A stretch of DNA of 64,000 nucleotides from Lacrimispora xylanisolvens (GTDB lineage: Bacteria; Bacillota; Clostridia; Lachnospirales; Lachnospiraceae): the NCBI GenBank assembly GCA_017084465.1, contig CP070896.1, positions 4,825,501 through 4,889,500 of the forward strand, written 5' to 3'. The number at the start of each line of letters is the position of its first letter. The stretch's first letter is position 1. Positions 41,450 through 57,718 of the stretch are shown here, piece after piece. The notes beneath the pieces were generated by a model. The model saw only the letters and a program-made list of their open reading frames with translations. It made no database searches and was not told the origin of the DNA. A program made the position numbers and the translations under genes.

Positions 41450-43045
41450 TTAAGGCATTCTTTTGGAAGTGATTCTGACCATGGAAGTAATTCTTTCATG
41501 AAATCCAGGCTGGTATCTTCCTGATGTTTCGGGATTTCTGTCAGCAAATATTCGAAATAATTGTAAGGCTTTTAAGTTGTTGGCTTTTGCAGTTTCAGCA
41601 ATGCTATAGATAACTGCACTTGCCTTTGCTCCGTTGATGGTATCAATCATGTGCCAGTTGGCTTTTCCAATACAGAATCCACGAATTGCCTGCTCTGCAG
41701 CATTGTTATCTGCAGGAACCATACCGTCTTTCAAAAAAAATACTTTTAGATATTTCTCCTGATTCAGGCAATAAGTAAAACCCTTACCTGTCTCCGATTT
41801 TGGTGGTACTTTATCACGGTTTTCATTTATCCATGCAAAGAAAGCCTCCACCAGTGGTTTAACACTGAGTTGACGCCTTTTTACACGTTCCTCGGGTGAG
41901 AGTTCTGCAAGATCTTCTTCAATCTTATAAATGGCACTGATCTGTTTTAGCGCCTGATAGGCGAGGGTATCCTTGGCCTTATCCTTCCCGACGGCCTTTA
42001 CTACATCGGCAAATTTACGCCGAGAATGAGACCAACACCCCGCTATAATCAGATCTTCCCGTTCTTTCTCCAGTGTATGGTAGACCTGATACCCATCCGT
42101 AACACAGATTCCCTTGTAATTCTTCAGAAATTCCCGGGGATGACTGGTGTTACGGGTTTTCTGGTATTCATAGAGTACAATGGGAGGGGATCCGTACATT
42201 TTCCAGTACGGTAAACCCACATATAGCTTTTGGATCCAGCATCTCTTCCATCTTTGTTAACCAAAACTGGCGTTTCATCTGCCTGAATTACCGGACATTT
42301 ATGCAATTCGCTGTGGAGATAATCCCATAGTAGGGAGAGATATCTTTCTGCGCATAAAATCGTCCAGTTAGCCATGGTCTGACGTGGGATGTGAACATCG
42401 TTTCTCGCAAATTCCTGTTCCAGACGATACAGCGGAATTGCATTCACATATTTAGAATTCATAATAGCTGCCTCAAAGGGAGGGAGTTGCGATGCTGTTA
42501 CGGAGTAAGTCCATAGGACGGTCTGCCCTTATAATAGTCTGATCATCTTTCCCTGCATAAACTGCCACATGATGTTCTTCTACTTTAAAAGATGCAGGAG
42601 TGAATGTGAGCCGTTTATAGACCTCATCCGGGAGACGCTTCCAGCCATCTTTTCCAAAGAGCTCGGTAAGCTGCTCTTCGGAAAGTTCATGAGGCACAGC
42701 TTCTGTTTCAATGTCATGTAAATCTTCCTCACGTTTTCCTTTGTGTTTTTTGCGTCTGTAGGGGTGAGGACAGACCTCTTCCATTTCAGGCTCTGAAATG
42801 ATGAGAGCAGTATCGGCAGTCAATTCAGCTTCATTAAAACATTCTTTCATGGAAAGCTGACCATCGATTTCCAGTTTTTCGGAGGATCGTCCGAAGCGTT
42901 TCTGATTAGCAATAGCCACCTGCTCCGTCAGAAGCTCCATATTTCGGTTTAACTGCTCCATCTGTTCCTGCATGGCAAGAAAGAGACTAATAAGAACCTT
43001 CTTACTGCATTTATTCAATTCGTCTTCTGTATATTTGGATGCCAT
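41450..43045 (-). pseudogene. tnpC: IS66 transposase TnpC, two frameshifts
   Basis: DDE-type transposase. The N-terminal coiled coil and zinc-finger region (FGRSSEKLEIDGQ) is followed by IPLYRLEQEFARNDVHIPRQT, catalytic Asp in VIQADETPVLV, Asp in GICVTDGYQVYH, and Glu in NNAAEQAIRGFCIGKANW. Frames change at AAA 42475-42477 (one base extra) and TTTT 42199-42202 (one base missing), plus strand. The repaired length is about 530 residues. The start is the ATG at 43045 with GGAGG upstream. Confidence 0.88.
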
Positions 43046-43331
43046 GGGAACCTCCGCTTTTGTGATGATTCTATTATACACAAAAGCGGGTTAAAAAGCG
43101 AATGGCACGGAAAAGAGACTTCGTCATAATGACGAAAGATGCCAGCTTAGAAAAGAGATAAAAATGAAGTAAAATCAAAGGATTTCCGGAACGTTATCCA
43201 CCGCCACAGGAACACTCAAAAATGTATTGGGTGATTATTCCCCGGCTGTGAAGAGGGCTGTGGATAACCTCCGATGTGAAAGGCGGCAAGCCCCATGAAA
43301 TATTTTTTATTTTCTACGAATTGCATAAAAA
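43046..43331 (-). other. Spacer between tnpB and tnpC with two dyads
   Basis: TTCGTCA/TGACGAA around 43121-43140, and GTTATCCAC (43193-43201) with GTGGATAAC (43260-43268). No gene. Confidence 0.4.
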
Positions 43332-43691
43332 TCATAAGGGAGATGAGGGTGTAACTTTAGGAATTACCTTTTGAGGATCAATTGTAAGTCCCTGCATCAG
43401 CCAGATATACTGCTCAGGAGTGATATCCGCTACATCATCACTGGTTCTTGGCCACTGAAAGCGCCCTGCCTCCAATCGTTTATAAAGCAGAAGAAATCCG
43501 TCTTCCTCCCAAAGCAAACCTTTAATCCGGTCGGAGCGTCTCCCACAAAACAGGAAAAGGATACCCGGAACGAATGGATCCAGCTTAAAATGTTCCTTAA
43601 CGATTAAGGAAAGACCATCTATGCCAAGCCGTAGATTTGTGTAGCCACAGGCGATGTAGATCTTACTAAATCCGGTAGCATTATTCAGCAT
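43332..43691 (-). CDS. tnpB: IS66 accessory protein TnpB
   Basis: 119 residues matching the IS66 Orf2 family: FSKIYIACGYTNLRLGIDGLS, FVPGILFLFCGRRSDRIKGL and LEAGRFQWPR. Needed together with TnpA and TnpC for transposition. Its start lies inside the end of tnpA (11-bp overlap), the usual coupled arrangement. Confidence 0.93.
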   Translation of the reverse strand: MLNNATGFSKIYIACGYTNLRLGIDGLSLIVKEHFKLDPFVPGILFLFCGRRSDRIKGLLWEEDGFLLLYKRLEAGRFQWPRTSDDVADITPEQYIWLMQGLTIDPQKVIPKVTPSSPL

Positions 43692-44028
43692 GAATCATTA
43701 CCTGCATAATCGTCTGAAGAAGTATCGGTGATAATGTATTTTGGAATTCAAGAACGCAATTCCCAATACGAAGGATTGCCTCCGGCCGTTGTATATGAGA
43801 GATAGTTGATGAGGGTACATTTAGTTCAACAAAGGTTTGTGCAGGAGAAAGGGACGGTTGCAGTTCCTGAAAGACTTCTTCCCTGACACGACGCTGCCAA
43901 TAATAGAATTGTTTCTCGTCAATTCCATTTGCAGTTATCCAGGATTTCTTAGATAATCCGCTGCTGTTACATTCGCGGATAATGGAAGTCCATTGGGCAA
44001 GCCGCATTTCATGTGAGATTTTATCCAT
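43681..44028 (-). CDS. tnpA: IS66 accessory protein TnpA
   Basis: 115 residues with an HTH-like region (WTSIIRECNSSGLSKKSWITANGIDEKQFYYWQRRVR), characteristic of IS66 Orf1. GGGAGG lies upstream of the ATG. First gene of the IS66 operon. Confidence 0.9.
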   Translation of the reverse strand: MDKISHEMRLAQWTSIIRECNSSGLSKKSWITANGIDEKQFYYWQRRVREEVFQELQPSLSPAQTFVELNVPSSTISHIQRPEAILRIGNCVLEFQNTLSPILLQTIMQVMIHAE

Positions 44029-44220
44029 AGATTAAGTACCTCCCAAAAGCATGTAGTTTTAAAGCTATAGACATTATCTCAAAAAAACTAACCAGGAACT
44101 AGGTACTAATGTTTTACCGTTTACTAATGAAACTTCAAATAAGGCTGGTAAAGCACGGTATAAGACCGTTTCAAATTCAGTATAAACGTATAAAACTGAT
44201 AGGAAAGGAAATTAATCGGA

Positions 44221-45025
44221 ATGAAAATGAATGAAAAAGGCCAAATGGTAGCACCTGCTACCTGTAGGATGACAGCCGAAGATTTTGAAAATAAAGGTGG
44301 AACAAGTGTATATTGGTTAGGTGGAGGAGGAGCCATGATAAACAGTCAGGGCACAATCATCATGATTGATCCCGTATTGGAAGGGTTTGATATGCCGCTA
44401 TTAATTGATATACCGATTTTACCACAAGAAGTACTTAAGGTGGATGCGGTTCTGGTTTCCCATTCAGATAGTGATCATTATTCCAGAGCTACCTGTAAGA
44501 ACTTGAAATCTGTGTGCAATGCATATCATACAACGTTCTATGTGGCTTCATTAATGAAGGAAGAGTGTGACATTGATGGAAATGGGCATGATATAGCAGA
44601 CCATTTTCAATTGGGCGAGATAGACATAGAACTGACACCTGCAGATCACGCATGGCAGAGATTGTATGAAAGCTATAATTACCGAGTATGGGAAGACAGA
44701 GAATGTTGTGGATTTTATTTGCGTACAAGAGATGCAAATCTGGTATGTTGGAGATTCTAGATTAATGGAATGCCAGCTACACATGGACCCACCGGATGTA
44801 ATACTCTTTGATTTCTCAGATAATTATGTACATATTGGTTTGGAGAATGCATACAAACTAGCCAATACTTATCCCGATGCGAAGCTTGTGCTGATTCATT
44901 GGGGAACAATGGATGCACCAAATGAGAAAGCATTTAATGGCAATCCGCAGAATATCTTCGATCATGTAGTCAATCCAAAGCGCGTAATTGTGCTGGCACC
45001 AGGTCAGGAATTTAAAATTCGTTAA
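44221..45025 (+). pseudogene. MBL-fold metallo-hydrolase (UlaG-like), one frameshift
   Basis: Zinc-dependent hydrolase fold: the N-terminus SVYWLGGGGAMINSQGTIIMIDP, metal motif VSHSDSDHYS (HxDxDH variant), LTPADHAWQ, then WYVGDSRLM and VLIHWGTMDAP. One extra A in AAA 44736-44738 breaks the frame; without it RTRDA joins IWYVGDSR, giving about 267 residues. The metal motif has Asp where most MBL enzymes have His. It directly follows the IS66 end with its own start. The substrate is unknown. Confidence 0.78.
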
Positions 45026-45211
45026 GAAAATAGAAACTTCTAAATTGAATGAGTTTATTCAGACGGGTTTCTTTAATTGAAAAAATAGACTGATCGGCAA
45101 CGTCTCTTAAAATAAAGCGTAGGCTACTGCCCGCTGATGAAATAGGGGGTGCAAATGCCGCTATTTAGGGGAGTGCCTACCCAAAACCCTGTTTAATGGG
45201 AATGCAAAAAG

Positions 45212-45703
45212 TTACAAGATTGTCACCATTGATTCCAATGGGTTTCTCTTTGCGGAAGACAGATTAGCCCTGTTATCTGTAGGCTGAAATCCCAAATCAA
45301 TAAAGCAAATTGGAATTACAGTCTCAGGCAAATTAAAGATTTTTCTGGTTTCGTCCCTCTTTATCACACCAGCCCAAACTGAGTCAACACCTGCATTATA
45401 AGCAGCAAGAAGCATATGTGTTGCTGCAATGGTACCGTCAATTTCTGTAGAAGGACCAGCTATTTCTGCATCTGCACATACCAGTAATACTATAGGTGCG
45501 CCATAACGACAAGGATGAACCGTGTCCATTTTTTCCAAAGACATTTCTGTTTCAAGAACATATATTTTTTGTGGTTGTTTATTATAAGCAGTCGGTGCCA
45601 GACGTCCTGCTTCCAATATTTGCATCAGTTGTTCTTTTGAAGGTTTTCTATTACTGTATTTCCTTACAGACCTTCTGTCCATTATAACCTTAGTGAATTC
45701 CAT
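45212..45703 (-). CDS. Nitroreductase family protein
   Basis: 163-residue FMN-dependent oxidoreductase: the N-terminal MDRRSVRKYSNRKPSKEQL, LEAGRLAPTAYNKQPQKIYV, and VWAGVIKRDETRKIFNLPE with ICFIDLGFQP. Shorter than classical nitroreductases (about 200), as in many clostridial forms. AAGGAG precedes the ATG. It lies 24 bp downstream of the marR-type gene, so is probably under its control. Confidence 0.9.
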   Translation of the reverse strand: MEFTKVIMDRRSVRKYSNRKPSKEQLMQILEAGRLAPTAYNKQPQKIYVLETEMSLEKMDTVHPCRYGAPIVLLVCADAEIAGPSTEIDGTIAATHMLLAAYNAGVDSVWAGVIKRDETRKIFNLPETVIPICFIDLGFQPTDNRANLSSAKRNPLESMVTIL

Positions 45704-45726
45704 AAAGTGCTCCTTTCTAATGTTTC

Positions 45727-46185
45727 TTATGCTTTGGTATTCTTATCTCCAGCTTCACTTAAAAATTTGATGAACAGTTCGCCGTCATCATTGAATCTAC
45801 GCATACGCTCACTTCCTATTTTTTCTATTGCAGAAAGTTCAACTCTTCGTAGCTCATTGAGAATCGAATCGGCGTATGCTTGTCCAATTTCGGTGAAACT
45901 GATTTGTTTGTTTCGCTTATCCTTTAACATCGGGTGAAGGACAACATAGCCTTTTTGCTCCAGATCTTTCAGAGCTGCATTCACCGTTTGCTTCGGTATC
46001 ATGTATCGCTGACTGATTTTTTTCTGGGTACACTCATCTTGTGCTTCATCAATTGCGGCTAGAACCAATAAATAGCTAACAGATATTCCATGTGACTTTG
46101 CCCATTCATCATAAATATAGTTGATTTCCTGCCATATTGAATAATAGCGGGTTAGTTCTTTTGTTAAAACTGCATCATCACTCAA
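45727..46185 (-). CDS. MarR family regulator of the nitroreductase
   Basis: 152 residues when started at the TTG at 46185, which has GGAGG 7 bases upstream; the longer frame to 46251 would run through the operator region. The winged helix is visible: SVSYLLVLAAIDEAQDECTQ, recognition helix RYMIPKQTVNAALKDLEQKG and wing MLKDKRNKQISFTEIG. Two 20-bp dyads lie directly upstream, consistent with autorepression. Nitroreductase follows in the same operon; induction by quinones or nitro compounds is a plausible inference. Confidence 0.88.
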   Translation of the reverse strand: MSDDAVLTKELTRYYSIWQEINYIYDEWAKSHGISVSYLLVLAAIDEAQDECTQKKISQRYMIPKQTVNAALKDLEQKGYVVLHPMLKDKRNKQISFTEIGQAYADSILNELRRVELSAIEKIGSERMRRFNDDGELFIKFLSEAGDKNTKA

Positions 46186-46204
46186 GTCGACACCTCCAAT
46201 CACA

Positions 46205-46245
46205 ATAGTCCAACTATGGACTATTATAGTCTTGAATTGGACTAT
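46205..46245. promoter_or_regulatory. Tandem MarR operators
   Basis: Two dyads of the same design. ATAGTCCA-N4-TGGACTAT at 46205-46224 is a perfect 8-bp inverted repeat. ATAGTC-N8-GACTAT lies at 46226-46245. Starts are 21 bp apart, two helical turns, so two dimers would bind the same face. Confidence 0.65.
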
Positions 46246-46251
46246 AGTCAA

Positions 46252-49020
<2,769 letters not shown>

Positions 49021-49135
49021 GTTGATATGTAAAACCCATGATTTTACCGTCTTTAAAAAGTACTGGTTGGACACAAGTTCAAAGTTGTCTCATATACTAT
49101 AAAGATACGTTAAAAAAAATCAGGAGGAAACGAGT

Positions 49136-51793
<2,658 letters not shown>

Positions 51794-51803
51794 TGTACTC
51801 TAA

Positions 51804-52815
<1,012 letters not shown>

Positions 52816-52927
52816 CATATAGATTGGAGACTAACTATATGAAGTCAAGAAATTTTTGATGCTTTTTTATAAAAAAGTATACAACAAATAGAGCAACGTG
52901 AGTTGCCCTATCAAGAAGAAAAAAGTA

Positions 52928-54110
52928 TTAAATTTTTGAAACAAAAGCAGTGTTGTTTTTTAGCAGGTAAAAAATAACACGAAGAAGTTTTTTTCCAACA
53001 TGGCTTCTGGCAACATTGAAATGCTTCCCTTCTGAGCGTTTTTTTGCCATATAGGCTGCAAAGGTTGCATCTCTCATTGAAACTAATCTAGCTGCTTGCA
53101 TAACAGCCCAACGAAGATAGGTAGATCCCCGCTTAACCATAGGCGTTTTGGTAGAACTGTAATTTCCTGATTGATAGGTGGCAGGCTCCATACCCGCAAA
53201 AGCAAGAAGCTTTGCTGGTGTTGAAAAATGAGTGATATCACCAATTTCAGCCAACATAATAGCTGCAAGGGTATAGCCGATACCAGGAATTGTAAGAAGG
53301 GGCGAGTTAATCTCCATAACAATGAGTTTGATTTGTTTATCTAAAACATTAATTTCAGCTTGAACTGATTGTATAAGCCGTATGGTCTGCTGTAATTCAA
53401 AAGCGGTAGAACGATTGGAAGTTCCAATTGAGTTACGGGCCAGCTCTTAAAAAAAAAAACAGCCTTATCTTTATCATACTTACCATGAGAAGCTTTATTA
53501 ATCAGATTGGTGAGCTTGGTAAGATGGCAGTCACAAATATCTTTTGGAGTAGGAAGTTCCAATAATAAAGAATAGCTGGAATTTTGGTGTATGGACCAAA
53601 CACAATCCGGAAGTTCAGGAAATATAATGTCAATCAACCTTGTAACAGACAGCTTGAGTTTGGAACGATAACCAATCATCCGATATCGATGTCTGGTTAG
53701 TGACTTTAGCTCGGAAATCTGGTAAGATACTGGTGAATAGGATTTTGAATCATCAGTAAAGAGCATAGTCGCAATGACCTTAGCGTCGGTCTTGTCTGTT
53801 TTCGTTTTCCGAAGGGTACCAGCCTTACGGAAAAGATTCGTAGCTAAAGGATTTAGGATATGAACCTGAAAACCTTTGGAAAACAGATAGTTAGTGATAT
53901 TTGTGCTGTAATGACCTGTAGATTCAAGTCCTATTTTTTTACGTGCTCCAGGTTCCTGGAACCAAGAATGGAAAGGATGGAAGAATAGAGAGAATCAAAT
54001 CCTTTCTTTGAATTTGTAATACGTAATGAGTCGGTGTGAATTACACCATCAGAATCGATAATGCAGCAGTCATGTTTGGATTTGGCAACATCAATACCAA
54101 CAAAAATCAT
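52928..54110 (-). pseudogene. IS110-family transposase, two frameshifts
   Basis: DEDD transposase of IS110/IS1111 type. The N-terminus MIFVGIDVAKSKHDCC has the first catalytic Asp; IGLESTGHYSTNI has the Glu; KTDKTDAKVIATML has the following Asp residues. The C-terminal Transposase_20 domain reads LLTIPGIGYTLAAIMLAEIGDITHF. Frames change at A7 (plus T7 53934-53940) and near 53447-53460, each with one base missing. The ATG at 54110 follows GGAGT. Terminal repeats were not identified, as IS110 elements lack them. Confidence 0.85.
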
Positions 54111-54359
54111 AGTAAGAACTCCTTTAAAATAATGTACGCTGTGTTTCCGCAAGCTCTATGTTGAATGTATCCTTGCTATATATAAAACGTCGTGCGTTAT
54201 CTAACTAATTAACAAATAAACATAGAGCTGTGGTTAGATCCTCCAAAGGAAACAGTCAGCTATATAGGGAAGCTGCCGTAGGTAAAACTAATCCACAGCG
54301 TCTATAAAAGATTATACAGAAAATAATCCAGAAAGGAAAAGTATAGTGAAAATCCCTAT
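54111..54359. other. Spacer between IS110 and the toxin locus
   Basis: Contains the 5' flank of the IS110 gene and about 100 bp before the first ORF of the next locus. IS110 elements carry a structured non-coding bridge-type RNA in this flank (known for the family); no fold was worked out here. Confidence 0.35.
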
Positions 54360-54596
54360 GTGTTCATTATACAAGGTAAAAAGATGGGTAAGACCATAAA
54401 AATCGGCGGAGTGGGGAAAAGTCCTGCAATTGAAAAGGTCAATCGTCTGAATGCAATCAGCAGCAGTCTGGATGCAGCAGCCGTGCTTGAAAAGAAGGTA
54501 TTCCAATCGGAACAGGCTAAGGCGCAGGAACGCTTGAACAAAAGAAAGCAGATCATTGAGGATTTTGCCATCAGCTTTCAGGATAAGAATGAGTAA
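54360..54596 (+). CDS. Unknown small protein at the start of the RHS locus
   Basis: 78 residues from a GTG at 54360, or 70 from the ATG at 54384. Sequence KTIKIGGVGKSPAIEKVNRL followed by a helical, Ala/Lys-rich half (AVLEKKVFQSEQAKAQERL). No family recognised; the second half looks like a coiled coil. It ends 9 bp before the next gene, so is probably cotranscribed with the toxin-locus genes. The frame may extend upstream to about 54327, so an original longer gene cut by the IS110 event is possible. Confidence 0.55.
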   Translation: MFIIQGKKMGKTIKIGGVGKSPAIEKVNRLNAISSSLDAAAVLEKKVFQSEQAKAQERLNKRKQIIEDFAISFQDKNE

Positions 54597-54605
54597 GGTG
54601 TAGGA

Positions 54606-55127
54606 ATGATGAACAAATTGTATGATCCAGACACAGAAGGGTGTATCCAGGAGCAGGTCATTATGGAACGGATTCCATTGGCTGACGCAATGTTATCGGC
54701 AGAGATCCCGGCAGAGCTTAAGCAAATGCCTGAAAGCATGAAAGACATGCTTTACCCATATGAAGATCGCCCAGAAATGATCTATTCAGACGCGGATGGA
54801 AAAAACCAGATGACATTCCAGTTGATTCATAAAAACCTGGGGCAGGAAGAAACAAGTAAAGCAGCAGAGTCGGTCAGGGAATACATAAGCAGCAGATATC
54901 CAAGAAGTGAGCTGTCACCGGTTCATTTTCATGCATCCGGACAGTATCCGGCAAGCTGGTTCACTATGGAACTGGAGGAAGCCGGAGGAATGCAGCAACA
55001 TGTAAAGGCAGTCCTGTCAGTCCAAAATGAAATGTTTCTTGCTACAGCTACTTACCCGGAGCAGGACCGCATGAAATGGGAAGTGCTGTTGAAACACTTC
55101 TTTAACACGCTGCGTGAAACAACTTAG
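54606..55127 (+). CDS. Unknown protein, DcrB/PsbP-like layout
   Basis: 173 residues, soluble, acidic start (YDPDTEGCIQEQVIMERIPL). A beta-rich middle has QYPASWFTMELEE, and a terminal helix reads MKWEVLLKHFFNTLRE. The pattern of strand - WF - strand - 'W..LL..FF.TL' recalls small DcrB/DUF1795-type proteins found beside contractile-injection spike and RHS genes. The next gene has the same layout (VPVLWFDYKS ... WKPKILTMLNTI), so the two are probably distant paralogues. A loading or chaperone role for the spike/toxin is inference. Confidence 0.55.
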   Translation: MMNKLYDPDTEGCIQEQVIMERIPLADAMLSAEIPAELKQMPESMKDMLYPYEDRPEMIYSDADGKNQMTFQLIHKNLGQEETSKAAESVREYISSRYPRSELSPVHFHASGQYPASWFTMELEEAGGMQQHVKAVLSVQNEMFLATATYPEQDRMKWEVLLKHFFNTLRETT

Positions 55128-55155
55128 CATATCAGGATGTTGGGAGGAAAACCAG

Positions 55156-55752
55156 ATGGAAGAGGTTCAGGATGATGATATAGATAAAGTATTCCTTCAA
55201 ATACAGAAGGAACTGCGAAAGATAGAACCGGATACGAACAAGCGGAGAGGAGAACCGTCTGGCTGGTCAGAGTTTCATGGTCCTGGTTTTACAATGATGA
55301 TTCCTGGTGGTTTTGAAGAGGTAGGAAGGGGAAAAAGCAGCGTCGGTTTTCTTCTCCAAGAACCGTCCGGAATTGATTTTTGTCAATCCACATGAACACG
55401 CAGGACTTACGTTCCAGACTGCAATACTGGAAAATGGGATGAACGTTATAGATCTGGAATCTGAGAGGGAACGAATCCGCCAGATACTGAAACAGGCAGA
55501 CGGAAAGAACGTTTTCTATGACCAGGGAACTATATCTGGAACTGTCCCTGTCCTGTGGTTTGACTACAAAAGCTTTGCCGCCGATGAACGGGTCTATAAC
55601 ATGATGTTCCTGTTCGTTTCGGAGGGGGGGAATTAATCATAGGAACCTTTTACTGCATATTTAAGGACTACGACAGATGGAAGCCGAAAATCCTTACCAT
55701 GCTTAATACCATACAGACAGAGGAGGAAGAGTGTGAAAGAATACAATCTTAA
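55156..55752 (+). pseudogene. Paralogue of the preceding protein, two frameshifts
   Basis: Start at the ATG at 55156 after GGGAGG. Reads EVQDDDIDKVFLQIQKELRK, then FTMMIPGGFEEVG. One extra base near 55322-55340 hides ASVFFSKNRPELIFVNPHEH, after which the frame continues GLTFQTAILENGMNVIDL. A missing G in the G-run 55624-55630 hides the end, IIGTFYCIFKDYDRWKPK to the stop at 55752, which overlaps the start of the spike gene by about 20 bp. Repaired length is about 198 residues. Function unknown; see the neighbouring gene for the shared layout. Confidence 0.6.
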
Positions 55753-57133
55753 AACAGAACCGTTACAATTTATAGAGATCAGAGAACTTAAGGTAAGCAA
55801 AGAAATTAATGAACATGGTACTGCTGTAATAAGCGGATACATTGAAGATAAGGATGAAGATAGTTATATAAATCAGCTGACCGGAGACGTATGGGAGAAA
55901 ATAGAAGCAATAGGAAAAGATGGTGAAGCACAGACACTTTTCTGGGGCATTGTCACTGGTTTTTCCATTGAAAGCATGATGGACCAGAAAAAGATGACTC
56001 TGGAAATAACTACGGGTACGTGTTTTATGGATTTAAAACCGCATTTCAGAACCTTTCAGGACAGTACAGTTACATATGAGATGATCTTTAAACAGATTAC
56101 CGGTACGTATGAGAACTCAGGGCTCATCAAAACACGGCCGCTTACAGACTCAACAGGAAAACTGGTGCTGCAGTACAGAGAGACCGATTGGGAATTTTTA
56201 AAGCGGATGGCAGCAAGATTTCACAGCTTCCTCGTACCAAGCACCAGAACATGGGGAGTTAAATATTTTTATGATCTGCCAAAGGGGGAACGTTATGAAC
56301 TTGCAGATCACATGAAATATGCAGTGAAAAAAGACCTGGGAGACTACCGCAGGAAACGGAATCAGGGGCTTTCGAAAATGCCGGAAGGAGCCTGTCTTGA
56401 ATACATCCTACAGAGCCGGGAGGAATATCAGATCGGGGACCAGCTGACAGTAAACGGACTGCAGCTCTTTGTCTGGAAAATGGACAGCGTATATGAGAGA
56501 GGAGAAATGCTTCATACATGCCATTTAAAATCCAGATCTGGCATGGACTTCCCGGAAACATTTCAGGAAGACAGGACCGGATGTTCCTTCCAGGCAGAGG
56601 TCCTGCAGGTGAAAGAGGATAAAGTGATGGTAAAGGTCTTAAAGGATGAAAACCAGGAGCAGAATATCAATCTGTGGTATCCATACTCTACGGTTTATTC
56701 TACTCCTGACGGAACCGGCTGGTACTGTATGCCGGAAATCGGCGATGCGGTAAGGCTGCATATACCGGAGCAAAGGGAAGAAGAAGCTTATGTTGTCAGC
56801 TCCATCCATCTGGATACGGAAAGCCAGGACCGGAAAAATTCGGAGCATAAGAGCATCAAGAATAAATACCAGAAGGAAATCCGTTTTACCCCGGATTCCA
56901 TTGTAATTACCAATAATCAGGGGACAAAAATAGAACTTAATGATGCAAAAGGGGTGCAGATTGTTAGTCAGAATGACATCTTGATAAAAGCGAAGGACGA
57001 CTTGACGATTTCCAGTGAGACCGGTTCTCTCATAGCGGCCGGGACGGCATCAGTCAATTTAAAACAGAAGACAACTAGCATCGACATTGATCAGGGCATC
57101 TCATTTACCGGAGGAGAACTGAAAGTACAATAG
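55733..57133 (+). CDS. VgrG/gp27-gp5-like spike protein
   Basis: 466 residues starting at a GTG with AGGAGG 6 bases upstream. Residues about 1-250 follow the phage late-control (GPD/gp27) layout: FIEIRELKVSKEINEHGTAVISG, FWGIVTGFSIE, YRETDWEFLKRMAARF. Residues about 285-370 resemble a gp5 OB fold (VMVKVLKDENQEQNINLWYPYSTVY ... MPEIGDAVRLHIP). The C-terminal ~90 residues are repetitive strands (KEIRFTPDSIVITNNQGTKI, DDLTISSETGSLI) like the beta-prism needle. Such proteins form the tip of contractile injection systems and carry PAAR and toxin proteins. No sheath or tube gene is visible. It is directly upstream of the PAAR-like RHS protein it may deliver. Confidence 0.75.
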   Translation: MKEYNLKTEPLQFIEIRELKVSKEINEHGTAVISGYIEDKDEDSYINQLTGDVWEKIEAIGKDGEAQTLFWGIVTGFSIESMMDQKKMTLEITTGTCFMDLKPHFRTFQDSTVTYEMIFKQITGTYENSGLIKTRPLTDSTGKLVLQYRETDWEFLKRMAARFHSFLVPSTRTWGVKYFYDLPKGERYELADHMKYAVKKDLGDYRRKRNQGLSKMPEGACLEYILQSREEYQIGDQLTVNGLQLFVWKMDSVYERGEMLHTCHLKSRSGMDFPETFQEDRTGCSFQAEVLQVKEDKVMVKVLKDENQEQNINLWYPYSTVYSTPDGTGWYCMPEIGDAVRLHIPEQREEEAYVVSSIHLDTESQDRKNSEHKSIKNKYQKEIRFTPDSIVITNNQGTKIELNDAKGVQIVSQNDILIKAKDDLTISSETGSLIAAGTASVNLKQKTTSIDIDQGISFTGGELKVQ

Positions 57134-57145
57134 GCAGGAGGAATC

Positions 57146-57718
57146 ATGATGGACCGGTTAAAAGATTTGGAGAGAGCCGCCCAAAATGCGGAGGAAGAGT
57201 TATTTGCTTCCCAGTGTCGGAGATTGGAGAGTGAATACCGGAAAAAGGAGTATAGAAAAGAAGCGGTAGATTCCTTTGCACAATTATTCAGCCAGGCAGT
57301 AGATGAGAAGAAAGAAGTATCCTGGCTGGGAATCTGCTATCTCCACACCAGCCTTCAGACCGGAAGCCATGAGTTCCGGTTGTCCCTGTATGACGAAGAA
57401 TTTTTTTTTGATCCGGCACCCACAGAACTATATTGGCGTCCTCCCTGCTTTTTTGAATGCTTTGAGGAAGACATGGAATCCGTGATGATAACCTTACGGA
57501 GGCAGTATCCCAGGATCTGGAGCTATGAGGAAGAGGCTGTCCGCAGGATATGTGTAGAATATTACTATGCGGCTGTCCGTCAGCTGTGCTTTGATCTGGC
57601 AGGAGAGATCATGGAAACAGATGCTTTTCAAAGGGCAGTAAAGGCAGAAAATTTCACTGCCTTTTTCGGAAGATATCAGGGAGAGGGGGAGATCCTTTGG
57701 CGTATGAAGGAAAGATGA
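57146..57718 (+). CDS. Unknown protein of the RHS/spike locus
   Basis: 190 residues, soluble, no signal. Helical N-terminus (KDLERAAQNAEEELFASQCRRL), then SWLGICYLHTSLQTGSHEFRL, a Glu/Phe-rich middle (YDEEFFFDPAPTELYWRP) and a long C-terminal helix with RICVEYYYAAVRQLCF. No family recognised. AGGAGG precedes it; its stop overlaps the next start (ATGA). Conserved position between spike and toxin suggests an adaptor or structural role (inference). Confidence 0.65.
   Translation: MMDRLKDLERAAQNAEEELFASQCRRLESEYRKKEYRKEAVDSFAQLFSQAVDEKKEVSWLGICYLHTSLQTGSHEFRLSLYDEEFFFDPAPTELYWRPPCFFECFEEDMESVMITLRRQYPRIWSYEEEAVRRICVEYYYAAVRQLCFDLAGEIMETDAFQRAVKAENFTAFFGRYQGEGEILWRMKER

Larger units (their letters stand above)
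41369..44124 (-). mobile_element. IS66-family insertion sequence
   Basis: 2756 bp with tnpA, tnpB, tnpC on the minus strand. The ends begin GTAAACGGTAAA at 41369 and, reversed, GTAAACGGTAAA ending at 44124, with 21 of 23 positions shared. IS66 ends start with GTAA (known). A clear target duplication was not seen. Confidence 0.9.
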
